From Hysterangium stoloniferum (Eukaryota > Basidiomycota > Agaricomycetes > Hysterangiales > Hysterangiaceae), in the NCBI GenBank assembly GCA_015178975.1, contig WHVD01000049.1:310001-374000 (forward strand): 64,000 nucleotides of DNA. The letters are read 5' to 3'. Below, piece after piece: positions 23,498 through 35,591 of the stretch. A model generated the notes under the pieces. That model saw only the letters and a program-made list of their open reading frames with translations, did no database searches and was not told the origin of the DNA. Position numbers and translations under genes: made by a program. Within the stretch, counting starts at the first letter, position 1; each line of letters begins with the position of its first letter.

Positions 23498-23992
23498 TGT
23501 TAGGACTGGGAAACCTGCTGGGACCTGGAACCCATCCTATAGGTATTCAACTCTCTACATTATATCATATGAACCAGCCACCAGACTCCACCCAGACATT
23601 CTGGACCCCTTGTTCTCAATCTGTCTTTGTCCATTTGATATCTGGTTCAGTCTGCCCCTTGTTTTCCAATCTGTTTAACATCTGGTTTATTGTCTTATTG
23701 TATTCCTGTTATGCCTTTTTGTCTCTCTGGATATGTAGTAAAATAATCTACTAGTATATATAGTCTAGCTACTATCTCTACTTACAATCTGATCAGAAAA
23801 TCAACTAAGTATGTATCTCTCTAGTAACTTGCTCCTGCATATTCTCAGAACCCACAGGTTTCCCATCCACTCCTGTCTGAAGTTGGACAACATGATCTTG
23901 TGAGGGTGCAGCACATAAGCTGAAGCCAAGTCCTTCCCCAGAACTTCTGCAGGTTTCCCCCAGAGACCAACCCATTAGCCCCATGCTTAACA
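23498..23992 (+). repeat. Gypsy A 5' LTR (495 bp)
   Basis: It begins TGTTAGGACTGGGAAACC and ends CATGCTTAACA (TG..CA). It matches 35592-35904 over its first ~310 bp and 54837-55009 over the remainder. It contains the motif GTGAGGGTGCAGCACATAAG (about 23907-23926), shared with LTR families B and F at the same distance from the LTR end. The two LTRs of Gypsy A differ at many transition positions, so this insertion is old. Confidence 0.9.
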
Positions 23993-24019
23993 GTATTTTC
24001 TGATCAGATCTCACAGATT

Positions 24020-27000
24020 GTTTTGATCATGTCTCCAAGAAATAAACCATCTGAACAACTGGAGTCCTCTACACTCTGGTCACCACTCATTTTGTACACT
24101 ACCCAGACATCCAGAAACAACCCAGACACCACAGATGATTCCCATTTCAAAGAAGTACTGGAAAAGCTGGATGACTCCAAGCATGGGGAGAAGTCTGCTG
24201 CCCCCAACAAGGGTAAAGGTGTTGAAAACCCCCAACTATGGAATGTCCACATCTTGAAGATCCCACTTCTGAATCATTAGCTGGTACTATAGATAAATTT
24301 ATGACTCACCTGCTTGAATAATGAAAGAAGGAGCAGGAACCTCTGCAGTCAAAAGTCAATGCTCCAGAGCCCTTTATAGGCTCCAACCCCAACAAACTGT
24401 CCACCTTCCTCATGCAGTGTCACTTTAACTTCTATGATTGGCCTGCTGGATTCTCCACAGACTCCTGAAAAATCAACTATGCACTCTCTTACCTTTCAGG
24501 ATCCACATTTAAATGGTTCAAACTGGCTTTTAGTGGACTTACTGAGGAAGACCCAACCTGGCTTGATGATTGGAATGCATTTGTTGAAGAATGGGAACTG
24601 AATTTTGGCCCATATGACCCAACCAGAGAAGCCAATAATAGCCTCACTAATCTTCACATGAAGGACAACCAGCTCATCACAGACTACATATATTGTCCAA
24701 TTCAATAATCTTGCAGTGCATTGTCAATGGGGCAATTTTGCACTCCACCATCAGTTTTACTCCAGTTTGCTTCCCACCTCAAGGATGAAGTCTTGAAAAG
24801 TGAGGATGGAAAACCCAAGCACACTTTTCTGGATGCACCTCAAAGCTCAAAATGCAGACACATGCTATTGTGAATGTTGACCAGAAGTTGCCTGTGGGAC
24901 ACCTGTGGACAAATCCAATAAGTCCATGGTGAACAAAACCAACAACAACAACATGTCCACCAGCAACTCAAACTCCACACAATCTGATCAGAAGAACAAC
25001 AAGAAATCTTCCAAAAACAACAACTCTGGCAATACCAACAAAGGTCAGCAATCCAGAAAATCTGTCAGAAAGCCTGACCTTACAGGCAAACTCAGACCCA
25101 ATGGCAAACTTACCCCATAAGAAAGACAGTGTTGTATGGACAACAACCTCTGTATTTTGTGTAGAAAACCTGGTCATCATGTCCCAGAATGACCAGTAGT
25201 GAAAGCCAACACTGCTAAGGGTCATGCAGCCAATACTTCATGGAGTCCCCATCAAATGAAAAACTGGCTTCTGATCCAAAAAAAGAGTAAGCAACCCTCT
25301 GGACTCCACATGGGCTGAGGATTACATTACCTCTCCATGCATTCATGAATTCACACATCTTAATGCATCCACTATTTTGAACTCTAACTTATTATTTGTA
25401 AAACTTACTTCTGATATGATCACAAACTCCATTTTTGTGTGCTTCTAGATTCTGGTTCAACCCATTGGTTTGTAGATATTGAATTTACTTGAAAAAAATT
25501 GTTGTCAACCTATTCGATAAACCCGGTTGGACTCCAACTCTTTGATGGTACAAGCAGTTTGGTTGTCACCCAGGCTTGTGGTCTATCTGACCAGTTCCTG
25601 TGTGGGACATCTCAGGCAGTCACTTTCTATGTGATGTGGTTGGGCTCAAATTGCTCAGTCATCCTAGGACACAATTGGCTAACCCAACACAATATATTGA
25701 TTGACTGGGTATCAGGCAGTATTACTTTCTGGATGCCCATGGCATCCAATATAACTGTATCATCCCTGGCCATTTCAGTACCTATGGCCTCTACAGCATC
25801 CTTGGCTTCCATGGAACCCATGGTAATCCCATCCATTTCCCTCATTAATGCAGCAGCTTTCATTAGGGCTACAAAATTGAACAGATCCCAGGCATTCACA
25901 ATCAATTTGAAAGTTGATGAAGTAACTGGACATTTTGCAACTCTGGAATCTGAGCACATCACAGACCTAGAGGGTGTCCCAGAGAAATATCATGACTTCA
26001 CAGATGTTTTTAGTAAGTGAAAAGCTGACCAGCTTCCACCCCACTGACAGTATGACTTAAAAATTGATCTTGAAGATGGGGCCCAGCCACCCCTTGGACA
26101 TATTTACCCACTATCCTCCATGGAACTCTCTGCTATTTGGGATTTTCTGGACAAATATCTGTCCATAGGTTTTATCCACCCATCAAAGTCTCCTTTCAGA
26201 GCACCCATTCTTTTTTTCAGAAGAAAGGATGGATCCCTTAGACTATGCATTGATTTCTGTGGACTCAATTGCTATCACATGGAAAGATAAGTATCTGCTC
26301 CTGCTTATTTCTGATCTATTCAACACTCCACAGAATGGCTGGATCTATACCAAGATACATAGTTCTCACACATGCCTACCACTTGGTCTGGATTGCCAAG
26401 GGAGATGAGTGAAAAACCACGTTCTGGTCCCATTATGGAGCTTTGAATGGTTGGGGATGCCCTTCAGGCTAACCAATGCTCCATCTGTTTTTCAATGTTT
26501 TATTAATGATATTTTCTCTGACATGCTTGCTATACATATGCATCATCTGTTTATCTGGACGACATTCTTATCTACTCCAAGGATCCTGTGGCACACAATG
26601 AACAGGTCCACAAGGTTCTCCAGAGACTCTGGCAACATGGTCTTTTCACAAACAATAAAAAATGTACTTTTGACATGGATTCTGTGGATTTCATCATGGG
26701 ACCTGATGGACTCTGGATGGACAAAGCCAAAGTACATGTTATCAAAGATTGGCTGGAACCCCAAAAAGTTAATGATATATGATATTTCCTCAGGTTTGCC
26801 AATTTTTACTGGCAGTTTATCCACAATTATTCCAAAATCAAAGTTCCCCTTACTCATCTCACTTGTAAGGATGCTCTGTGGAATTTCAATGAGAAGGTTA
26901 TGCTGCTATCAATCTTTTAAAAGATTCTTTTTCTTCATCCCCCATCCTTTTGCATTGGAAACCGAGCATCCCACTCATTGTCAAAATGGATGCCTCAGAC

Positions 27001-28428
27001 TATGTGTTGGACACTATTTTGTCTATCCAGGACTCCAATGGAGAAATTCACCCAGTCACTTTTCTCTCCTGAAATTTTACTGGACTGGAGCTCAATTACA
27101 ACATCCATCACAAAGAACTTCTTGCAATTTTTGAAGCCTTCAAAGCATGGAGATGCTATTTGGAGAGCACAGGAATTCTGGTTGATGTTGTCACAGATCA
27201 CAAAAACCTGGAATATTTTTTGACCACAAAACTTTTGACCTGCTGGCAAGCCCTCCAAATATCTACTGTATCTGCCTTTAATATCATCATCTGTTTTCAA
27301 CCTGGCTGCCTTGGCAGAAAGCTGGACACTTTGACTAGATGATGGGACATCTATCCCAAAGAGGGGAGTAACTACTATGCCACAGTAAACCACACAACAT
27401 GAATCCAATATCCACAAATTTGCAACTTACTGCATCAGTCTGTGCTACTTACTTCATTCATCCAGTCATGCATGGAATTATCATTATGGATATCAAGAAA
27501 TTACATCAAGATATTCTATCAGCAATTCTGCTAGATCTGGTAACCAAAGCATATCTCAATAACCCCATGGACCCTGGTCAACCCCAGTGGTCTCAAGACC
27601 AGCTTAGACTTGATGATTACATATATGTACCAGACTCTGATGGCCTCCACCTCAGAATCCTCTAGTACAAACAGTATTACCCACTATCAGGACATTTCAG
27701 GCTCAACAAGACTCTATCAATGCTACACAGAGAGTATACTTGGCCCAGACTCCAATATTTCATTAAGCATGATTGTAAATCTTGCATCACTTTTTTACAC
27801 TCCAAATTACAGCATCACAAGCCATATGTCCTGCTGAAGCAACTCCCAGTACCAGAATACCCATAGAATTTCATTTCTATAGATCTCATTGAATACCTAC
27901 TAAACTCTGAAAGCTTTTCCACAATCCTAGTCATTGTTGACAGATTCTCCAAGGTATTTTCATCCCCACACATGATACCATTATGTCCATGCAGTTAGTG
28001 GAACTTTTCATTATCCATGTATTTTCCAAGCATGGAGTCCCATCCCATGTGACTTCGGATCAAGGTTCTGAGTTTGTATCTCACTTCTTAGATCCCTCAG
28101 AAAATCCTTGGATGTGAAGTTACATTTTACATTCAGATACCACCCAGAAGGTGACAGAGAAACTGAGTGTGTCAATCAAACACTGGAGCAATATTTCCAT
28201 GTATATTGCAATTATCAACAGGACAACTGGAAATCCCTGTTACCCCTTGCAGAATTTGCATACAACAATGTACCATCTGCCACCACCAGTGTTTCCCCTT
28301 TCTTTGCAAATACAGGTTATAACCCCAATATTTTGATACATCTAGAATGGAACCTTGCCTCAGCCAATGCTCAAGAGTTTGTGACAGACTTTGATGAACT
28401 CCATCAAGAACTCTCGAAAGCAATAACA
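24020..28428 (+). pseudogene. Gypsy A gag-pol, 5' part (gag to integrase)
   Basis: Gag is at about 24020-25200, with STFLMQCHFNFYDW, ALSYLSGSTFKWFK, WNAFVEEWELNFGPYDPT and a zinc knuckle CILCRKPGHHVPE* that has lost its last Cys to a stop. The protease reads LLDSGSTHWFVDIEF, then LGHNWLTQHNILIDW. The RT has KKDGSLRLCIDF-like sequence and MPFRLTNAPSVFQCFINDIF. RNase H has VDVVTDHKNLEYFLTTKLL. The integrase has an H2C2-like region, then VPSHVTSDQGSEFVSH and NNVPSATTSVSPFFANTGYN. Many stops and frameshifts make it inactive. The frame is cut at 28428 inside DELHQELSKAI by LTR G and resumes at 33481. Confidence 0.85.
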
Positions 28429-28713
28429 TCCACTATTAAGAACTGGAACGGGAGGTTCAGGAAACTGATGGGGACCAAATGGAAGGACTTGGCTTCAGCT
28501 TATGTGCTGCACCCTCACAAAGGTACTGTCAAATGTTTTTAAATTTCAAACGTATAGGGTAATGCTCAGCAATTGGAAACTGAGCCATATGCAAACAGTT
28601 GGAAACCAAAGTGATGAATATTGAGGTCGAGGTCATAGATGTAGGTTGGGTCATGAAATTGGATGGCATCAGACTGCCGAGGTCATGAACAGATAGTGGA
28701 ATCAGAGACTAGA

Positions 28714-29117
28714 TGTGAAGAGTGGTGGAAGTTCTGACCATTCTATACACAAAGAAATGAGTAGAATGGGAAGAAGGATGATTCGAGTGGAGGCCTCAAC
28801 TTCTATAGTTCGAGGCCAGAAGTGTTTGATAGCTCAGATAATGCTACCTATGTGGTAGCTGACATGTTACCCTGATCACTGCTCGCTGTAGACCTAGTTT
28901 GTGTCTTACAAGTGGTGGTGCTTGGGTAAAAGTGTGTCTGAGTTCTATTTGGTGCCAAGTGCACCCACAAGTATACACAAAGCTTCGAACTAATGAAATG
29001 GTGCAATATTCAAAGACCATAAATAATAGAAAAATATGAATAAAATGTGTAAAATATAAATAAAATAAAAGGAGTGTTTTACCATAATGAAACTATGGTA
29101 AAAGCATACTCCTCACA
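28714..29117 (+). mobile_element. Solo LTR D1 (404 bp, TSD CTAGA)
   Basis: The ends are TGTGAAGAGTGG and ACTCCTCACA (TG..CA, with TGTGA/TCACA inverted ends), flanked by CTAGA at 28709-28713 and 29118-29122. It has the same length as, and is highly similar to, the solo LTR at 52486-52889. No internal sequence is present. The strand is arbitrary. Confidence 0.9.
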
Positions 29118-29341
29118 CTAGAGGTGTATCTAAGTTGATATTCTGATTGCTTAGTAGCTACATTACAGTGGGTTTATATATGAGTTATCGGCATCTAGAA
29201 AATACTAACTAAGGGAAGAGCGGAAATATCCCAATGATAAATAAACTTGACCAAGAACAGGAAGGTTATTATAAAGTTGGAGGCCATGAATAACTGAGGG
29301 TGATAACTATGAAAAAGGAAACAGTCCATGAGTTACAGGTA

Positions 29342-30940
29342 CAGTGACTTACAAAATGTATCCAATGTTTTGTAGTTTCAACTTATATATGCTATATCCC
29401 AGTAGATAAAATAGTAGAAATCACCAAAATATTTGTGAACATGACCTATCATGTATATATTTATATGGTAGAACTATATTATGTAATATCCATATATGGA
29501 AACACTATGAATATTTTAATGGAGAGGGTTCATTGGATACATTTTGTAACTGACAGGTTCTGGCATGAAAACCATATGCCTATGTTGATTGTTTGCATTT
29601 GTTTATGTTTTTCAACATGTCATGTGATCATTCTATACTACAGTATAAGTTGAAGGGCTTTCTCAGCTAAGATTCCCTCAATTCTAACCATGCATCCCCT
29701 TTCCACTGCTGCCCAGTATGAGATCCTTTCTCTACTTGATGCTGGCCATTCTGCCAGACAAATTTCAGTTTCTACTGGCTATAGCTATGCTACTATCTCT
29801 AGACTTCATTCTAAACACCATTCCCACCTTTCTAAGTCCTCTGGTGGTCACCCTTCCAAACTCTCCACAGCCAACATCCATTTTGCACAACACCTTATCA
29901 GCTCTGGAAAGGCTGATACAGCTGTAGATGCAACAAAGGTACTTTGCACTATCACCAACCAGTCACTCAATCCTCAAACAGTGCATCATTGACTCAAGGC
30001 AGCTGGGATGAAGCCTGTGGTAAAGAAGAAAAGGCTTCTTCTTTCTAAGAGGCATAAAAAGGAGAGAATGGATTTTGCTTTGGCATATCAGGATTGGACT
30101 GTGAAGGATTGGAAGAAGGTGGTGTGGTCTGATGAGACCAAAATTAATAGGCTGGGGTCAGATGGCAGGAAGTGGGTGTGGAAAAGGGCAGGGGAGGGCT
30201 TGAGTGACAGGCTGGTTGAGGGAACCCTGAAGTTTGGTGGTGGATCTTTAATGGTTTGGGGGTGCATGCTGTGGGAGGGGGTTGGGTATGCATGCAAGAT
30301 TGATGGAAGGATGGATGGGGATCTCTACATCCAGATTCTGGAGGATGACCTGCAAGCCAGTCTTAAGGACTATGGTAAATCTGCCAATGGTATCATCTTC
30401 CAGCAGGACAATGACCCCAAGCATACCTGTAAGAAGGCCCAGAATTGGTTCCAAGAAAATGGTTTCAGGGTTCTCTCATGGCTAGCACAGTCTCCTGACT
30501 TGAATCTCATTGAACACCTATGGAATCACCTGAAGAGGAGGTTGGCAGGGTATGAGAATGCACCCCAGGGGATGGAAGAGTTGTGGGAGAGGGTGGTGGA
30601 TGAATGGTACAAGATTGATGAAAAGGTGTGTCAGGATTTGATTGAAAGTATGCCTAGGAGGGTTTCAGATATATTAAAGGCAAAGGGTGGCTACACTAAG
30701 TACTAAATACTAGTAATTTCCTGCCTAAATGTGTCAGTTACAAAACGTATCCAATGAACCCTCTCCATTGAAATATTCATAGTGTTTCCATATATGGATA
30801 TTACATAATATAGTTCTACCATATAGATATATACATGATAGGTCATGTCCACAAATATTTTGGTGATTTCTACTATTTTATCTACTGGGATATAGCATAT
30901 ATAAGCTGAAACTACAAAACATTGGATACATTTTGTAATA
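29342..30940 (+). mobile_element. Tc1-like element B (near complete)
   Basis: The left end CAGTGACTTACAAAATGTATCC follows TA (29340-29341). The right terminal repeat runs to CATTGGATACATTTTGTAA, where the expected GTCACTG-TA is missing because the fold-back element begins. Each terminal repeat is ~230 bp and carries the motif CTTACAAAATGTATCCAATG twice in inverted orientation (outer, and inner near 29530-29550). It contains a nearly intact transposase. Confidence 0.88.
29690..30706 (+). pseudogene. Tc1-like DD34E transposase with one premature stop
   Basis: The frame of about 338 codons is open except for TGA at 29990-29992 (HH*LKAAGMKP, where the other copy has HHGLKAAGMKP; GGA-to-TGA). Order: N-terminal HTH (ILSLLDAGHSARQISVSTGY), KKRLLLSKRHKKERMDFA, first Asp in VVWSDETKINRLGSDGRKW, second Asp in IIFQQDNDPKHTC, Glu in SPDLNLIEHLW, C-terminus LKAKGGYTKY. 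There are exactly 34 residues between the second Asp and the Glu, the Tc1 signature. The usual NPIEHLW Pro is Leu here. It is one change from an open frame. Confidence 0.9.
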
Positions 30941-32504
30941 ACAAAACCATTCGGATGTTTCTTTGTTTTGAAAAGACCCTTTAGCATTAGCCCAAAATAA
31001 ATTCTAGAAATTCTGAATAAATTATGATAGATGCTCTAATATCACAAAATGTTGATTACATAACCATGATGTCATATGTCCATTTATGGCAATGTAATAA
31101 TAGGATTAATGAAGCTTGTACATCCGAACGGTTTTGTTGCCTGCATTTTATAAACCCTATATACTAAACTAGTACTTGGTATAGCCTCCCTTGGCCTTAA
31201 TTCCAGCTTCAACTCTTCTAGACATATGTTTTATCAAGTTCTGACACACCTCCTTTGGTATCTTTTCCCATTCCACTTGACAGTGCTCCCAAAGTTCCTC
31301 CACTCCACTAGGTAGTGTGTTGTAGTCAGTTAGCCTCCTTTTCAAGGGTTTAGATCTGGAGACTGTGCTGGTCATTGCATAACAGTATAGCCATGGTCAT
31401 CAAACCACTTTTGAGCAGTTTTCTGGTATGCTTTGGCCCACTATCCTGCTGGAAGATGGTATCAGATGGAGTTTCTTTGTAAAATTCAAGGGATTGCTGA
31501 AGTTCATCCTCCAAGATGGAGAAGTAAAGCTGTGGATCCATCTTCCCTTCAATCCTAGTGGCATATCCAATGCCTTCTCAATGCATGCAATCCCACATCG
31601 TCACACTACCACCAAACTTCAATGTTCCCCCCACCTGCCTATCAGTCAACCCCTTCCCCACCTTTTTCTACAACCACTTCCTTCCATCTGACCCAAGACA
31701 ATTGATTTTGGTCTCATCAGAGAATACAACTCTCTTCCAGACCTCCAGAGTGTACTCCTGATGTCTCTCTACCCACTGTAGCCTCTCCCTCCTGTGAGGT
31801 GGAGGGAACATTGAAGTTTGGTGGTGGTAGTGTGATGATGTGGGGTTGCATGCATTGGGAAGGCATTGGATATGCCACTAGGATTGAAGGGAAGATGGAT
31901 CCACAGCTTTACTTCTCCATCTTGGAGGATGAACTTCAGCAATCCCTTGAGTTTTACAAAGAAACTCCATCTGATACCATCTTCCAGCAGGATAGTGGGC
32001 CAAAGCATACCAGAAAACTGCTCAAAAGTGGTTTGATGACCATGGCTATACTGTTATGCAATGACCAGCACAGTCTCCAGATCTAAACCCTTGAAAAGGA
32101 GGCTAACTGACTACAACACACTACCTAGTGGAGTGGAGGAACTTTGGGAGCACTGTCAAGTGGAATGGGAAAAGATACCAAAGGAGGTGTGTCAGAACTT
32201 GATAAAACATATGTCTAGAAGAGTTGAAGCTGGAATTAAGGCCAAGGGAGGCTATACCAAGTACTAGTTTAGTATATAGGGTTTATAAAATGCAGGCAAC
32301 AAAACCGTTCGGATGTACAAGCTTCATTAATCCTATTATTACATTGCCATAAATGGACATATGACATCATGGTTATGTAATCAACATTTTGTGATATTAG
32401 AGCATCTATCATAATTTATTCAGAATTTCTAGAATTTATTTTGGGCTAATGCTAAAGGGTCTTTTCAAAACAAAGAAACATCTGAATGGTTTTGTTGCCT
32501 ACTG
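30941..32504. mobile_element. Second fold-back Tc1 element (two ~700-bp inverted arms)
   Basis: Left arm 30941-31636 and right arm 31797-32500 are near-identical inverted copies around a 160-bp unique spacer. The right end TTTTGTTGCCTACTG is followed by TA (32505-32506). The left end has lost its outermost ~9 bp at the junction with Tc1-B. Both arms encode the same C-terminal half of a transposase (ILEDELQQSLEFYKETPSDT, FQQDSGPKHTRK, VEAGIKAKGGYTKY), minus strand in the left arm and plus strand in the right. The spacer continues the left copy's catalytic region (VVFSDETKIN-like on the minus strand). It is not autonomous. Confidence 0.9.
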
Positions 32505-32588
32505 TATGTGAAATGGATCATCAAAGGATAAAAGGACATACATATCAAAGTATAACCAGATAGTATGAGTATAACCTGACTGGGTTGT

Positions 32589-33331
32589 TGTTGAGAACAG
32601 AAAACTGACTGATGTCGGTAGGCCAATGGGGACCAAATGGAAGGACTTGGCTTCAGCTTATGTGCTGCACCATTGCAAGTTACCGTCAGGTGTCCTTAAA
32701 TTTCAGGTGGGTGAAAACTAGTCCTATCGAATTCCTCATGGTGAGTTACTGATCATAAACTGAAGGATAAGTCAAGTGTCAGGCCGAGGGGTCAGAGACC
32801 GAGGGTGGGTGAGTGCATGCAGAGATGGAGAGCAGGATACTTAGAGTAAGGCTTATGAGAGATGTATATGGGTGTCCTGAGTCAATATTCTGATTGCCTA
32901 GTAACTACATTTACAGTGGGTTTATATACGAGTTATCAGTGTCTAGAAACTACTAACTAAGGGAAGAGTGGAAAATACTATTGACAAATAAACTTGACTA
33001 GAAACCAGAAGGTTATAATAAGATCGGAAGCCATGATTAGCCGAGAGCGGCATTACAAGAAAAGGGAATGGTCCACGGGCTACAAGTATATATAGGCATG
33101 TGTGAAACATAGAGTAAAACAGATCATCATAATGAAAGGGGACATATCAAAGCATAACCAGATGGTATGAGTATATGGTGACAGAGGTGTAAATGGGGTT
33201 TGATCGCCATGAAGGTATACAACAGTGTCGGGTGGCTGATGGTTTCCAATATGATGACTTGATCAATAACTAGGAACGTCAGTAGATGGTAGTATCCTTG
33301 GGGACCGTCGGGTTGCAACATGGTCATAACA
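32589..33331 (-). mobile_element. LTR B2, solo LTR of family B (743 bp, TSD GTYGT)
   Basis: It starts TGTTGAGAACAGAAAACTG and ends GGTCATAACA. Flanks are GTTGT (32584-32588) and GTCGT (33332-33336), differing by one transition. It is colinear along its length with the LTRs at 35905-36647 and 54062-54831. It is inserted in the tail of LTR G, a related LTR. Confidence 0.85.
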
Positions 33332-33480
33332 GTCGTAAGCAGTGTTGATCACCATGAAAGTATACATCAGTGTCGGGTATACCGACGGTTGCCAATACAA
33401 GGACATGAATGATAACTAGGTGTTGTAAGCTGGTAGTATCATCGGTTACCTTTGGGCTGCATCATGGTCGTAACATCCAC

Positions 33481-34166
33481 CCAAGAACAATATCAACATT
33501 CAGCAGACCAAAACTGGATTTCTCCACCCAACTCTAAGATTGGTGACTGTGTTTTTGTTAAAGCTCAATTTTTCAAGATTACTCATCCATCCAAAAAACC
33601 TGCTGAAAAGTTTTTAGGCCCATTTGAAATTATAGCACAAGCTGACTCTGTATCATGGACCTTGTGGCTTCTGGATAGCATGCATATGGTGCATCAAGTA
33701 TTTCATGTTTCTATGTTAGAACTGTGTACTGCTAACACTATCCTGGACCATGTGCAACCTTCACCCCCTCCAGTCATTATAGATGGAGAACCCAAGTTTG
33801 AAATCTCACAAATTATAGACTCAAAAATAGATAATTGTTGACACACTTGTAAACTGCTTTACTTGGTCAAGTGGGCAGGTTACAAGAGCACAGATGAAGA
33901 AACATGTTGGATTTTGGCCACAGAACTCAGGAATGCCACAGAGATCATTACTGACTTTCATGCAGCACACCCACTCAACCTGCCCATTGTCCTCTTTCTA
34001 GCTGCATTATCCACAGACTCCATATACATTTTTGGGATTCATTTCACTATTTCTTGTTGCCCTATGTCTCTCTTGCTTTTACAGATTTTGACTTGTTTAC
34101 TTTGTCTTAAGCAGACATTCCACAGGTTTTCTCATTTTCATACCTTACTAAGATATATATATATAT
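33481..34166 (+). pseudogene. Gypsy A pol, 3' part (integrase C-terminus and chromodomain)
   Basis: The frame resumes with QEQYQHSADQNWISPPNSKI, GDCVFVKAQFFKITHPSKKP, FLGPFEIIAQADSVSW and VHQVFHVSMLELCTANTILD. A chromodomain-like end follows: FEISQIIDSKIDN*, then LLYLVKWAGYKSTDEETCWI. One TGA interrupts it. The upstream part of the same gene ends at 28428. Chromodomains in this position guide integration to particular chromatin marks in chromoviruses. Confidence 0.85.
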
Positions 34167-34535
34167 AATTTGTTATTAGTCATCTATGACTATGACAAAT
34201 CCTGGTATTCCTCCCTCTACAAACTCCTTGTGTAACTATTAGGTATAACGAGTATTGCAGAAGTAAGTGCATGCATGAAGAAGGTGAGACAAAATGTCTC
34301 GAAAAGATGCAATGCGTCATATAGTTCAATCTCCTCTCGAATGTACTCTTATATATGTGTAGTATAGCTAGGGAATCTCTCAGTGAATGTTTATTCACTG
34401 AGAGTAAGTGATATGTGTATTGCCTCATCACGAAACAAAACTTATCTATGTATTTAGTACTTAAACATCTTTAGGTATTGTATAATACAGCGAACGTTTA
34501 TTCGCTGAGATACTTAAACGTCTTTAGTAACTCTT
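34167..34535. other. Gypsy A internal spacer with two related hairpins
   Basis: The region starts with a short (TA)n run. It contains a perfect 12-bp hairpin CTCTCAGTGAAT-GTTT-ATTCACTGAGAG (34377-34404) and a second hairpin at 34488-34507 built from a CpG-containing version of the same sequence (CAGCGAACGTTTATTCGCTG). TACTTAAAC(A/G)TCTTTAG also occurs beside each. A small inserted element is possible, but I could not find its ends. Confidence 0.5.
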
Positions 34536-35427
34536 TTATCTTCTCAGCCCCACAGACCTGTCCCCCTCCTTGGAATCCTTGGAGCTCCCAACTGCAGACT
34601 CCTCATAGTCCATGTAATCTTTCAGGAATTCATGGAATAACCTGTGGAACTTCTGAAACCTGCCAACCAAGGTTTTCTGAACATTGTTGCCCTCTTGCAA
34701 CAAAAAATTATGGGCCTCTATGCCCACCACAATCCACCCCAAAACCTCCTCCAAGGCCCCCAGCCTTTCTGTGCACCCACCCACTTCCCAGGAACCAGAC
34801 CTTAAGGCTTCCTGCACTAGTCAGCACTTGGCTTTCAAGTGCACACAGGGCCAGCACCCTGGGCCCCCACCAGACTTCTTGGAAGTAATCCATGTTTCAG
34901 TCATGACAACTGGAACACAATAGGTCTTTTCTGGTCTCCAGCTGGGCTGGAGTATTTTTCTGGGCCTTCTGTCAATCATAAGTTAGTTGAAGGATTCCTC
35001 AGAGACTGCCCACTTACCTCTTGGGGGCTCCCCAGCTCCCCTTTGGACTCCAACTCAATGTCCACTGCCTTGCACTATTTAGGACTGTCAGTAAGGACTT
35101 AACAAAAAAGAATTTTTGACTTACCTTTCCCATGACTCCCATGGACACCTCTGCAGCTACCTGGGCTGCCTCCTTCTCTGCCCCTGCCTTTTTTGCAGTG
35201 ACCTCTGCCTCTTCTCTCTTTTTCTCCTCCTCAGCCTCTTTCTCTGTGGCTACCACTGCCTGGTACTTCCTCTCTAACTCATCCTCCTCCTCCTCCCTGG
35301 CTTTTTTATCTGCCTCCTTGTATTGGTAACACTGCTCAAGTAATTGACCAGCTGTGAGTGGAGCCCAATATGTGGACCTTGTGGATGACCCAGTTGTTGG
35401 TTTGCATGGCATTGGTTTTGGTCCCAT
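34536..35427 (-). pseudogene. Antisense accessory ORF of Gypsy A (coiled-coil protein)
   Basis: The start is MGPKPMPCKPTTGSSTRSTY on the strand opposite gag-pol. Exon 1 (35125-35427) encodes WAPLTAGQLLEQCYQYKEAD, then a long charged helix (AREEEEDELERKYQAVVATE and the following Glu/Lys/Ala repeats). It ends at a GTAAGT donor. Downstream minus-strand frames to 34536 are degraded, with stops. A related ORF lies in the same place and orientation in Gypsy B (36818-37797). The function is unknown. Confidence 0.6.
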
Positions 35428-35591
35428 TGTGTCAATGATGGGGTACTGAAAGAAGAAGAAATTTTTATATAGGTTCCTCACATTTGAACCTTCCCTTCCA
35501 GATCACCTGACATCTTGACACATACATGTAACTGACAAACCTTAACAAGTTCTAGGGCCTCTTTGGGACTTTGGCCTTAAAGGGAGGATAC

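Larger units (their letters stand above)
28434..33475 (-). mobile_element. Solo LTR G (B-related) split by four later insertions (TSD TCCAC)
   Basis: The LTR's own sequence is 28434-28713, 29118-29341, 32505-32583 and 33337-33475. It starts TATTAAGAACTGG (TG decayed to TA) and ends GGTCGTAACA, flanked by TCCAC at 28429-28433 and 33476-33480. The pieces are colinear with LTR B (54062-54831): for example ATATTCTGATTGCTTAGTAG, AAATACTAACTAAGGGAAGA and AACCAGATAGTATGAGTAT. Insertions inside it are LTR D1, Tc1-B, a fold-back Tc1 and LTR B2. It splits the Gypsy A integrase gene. Confidence 0.85.
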
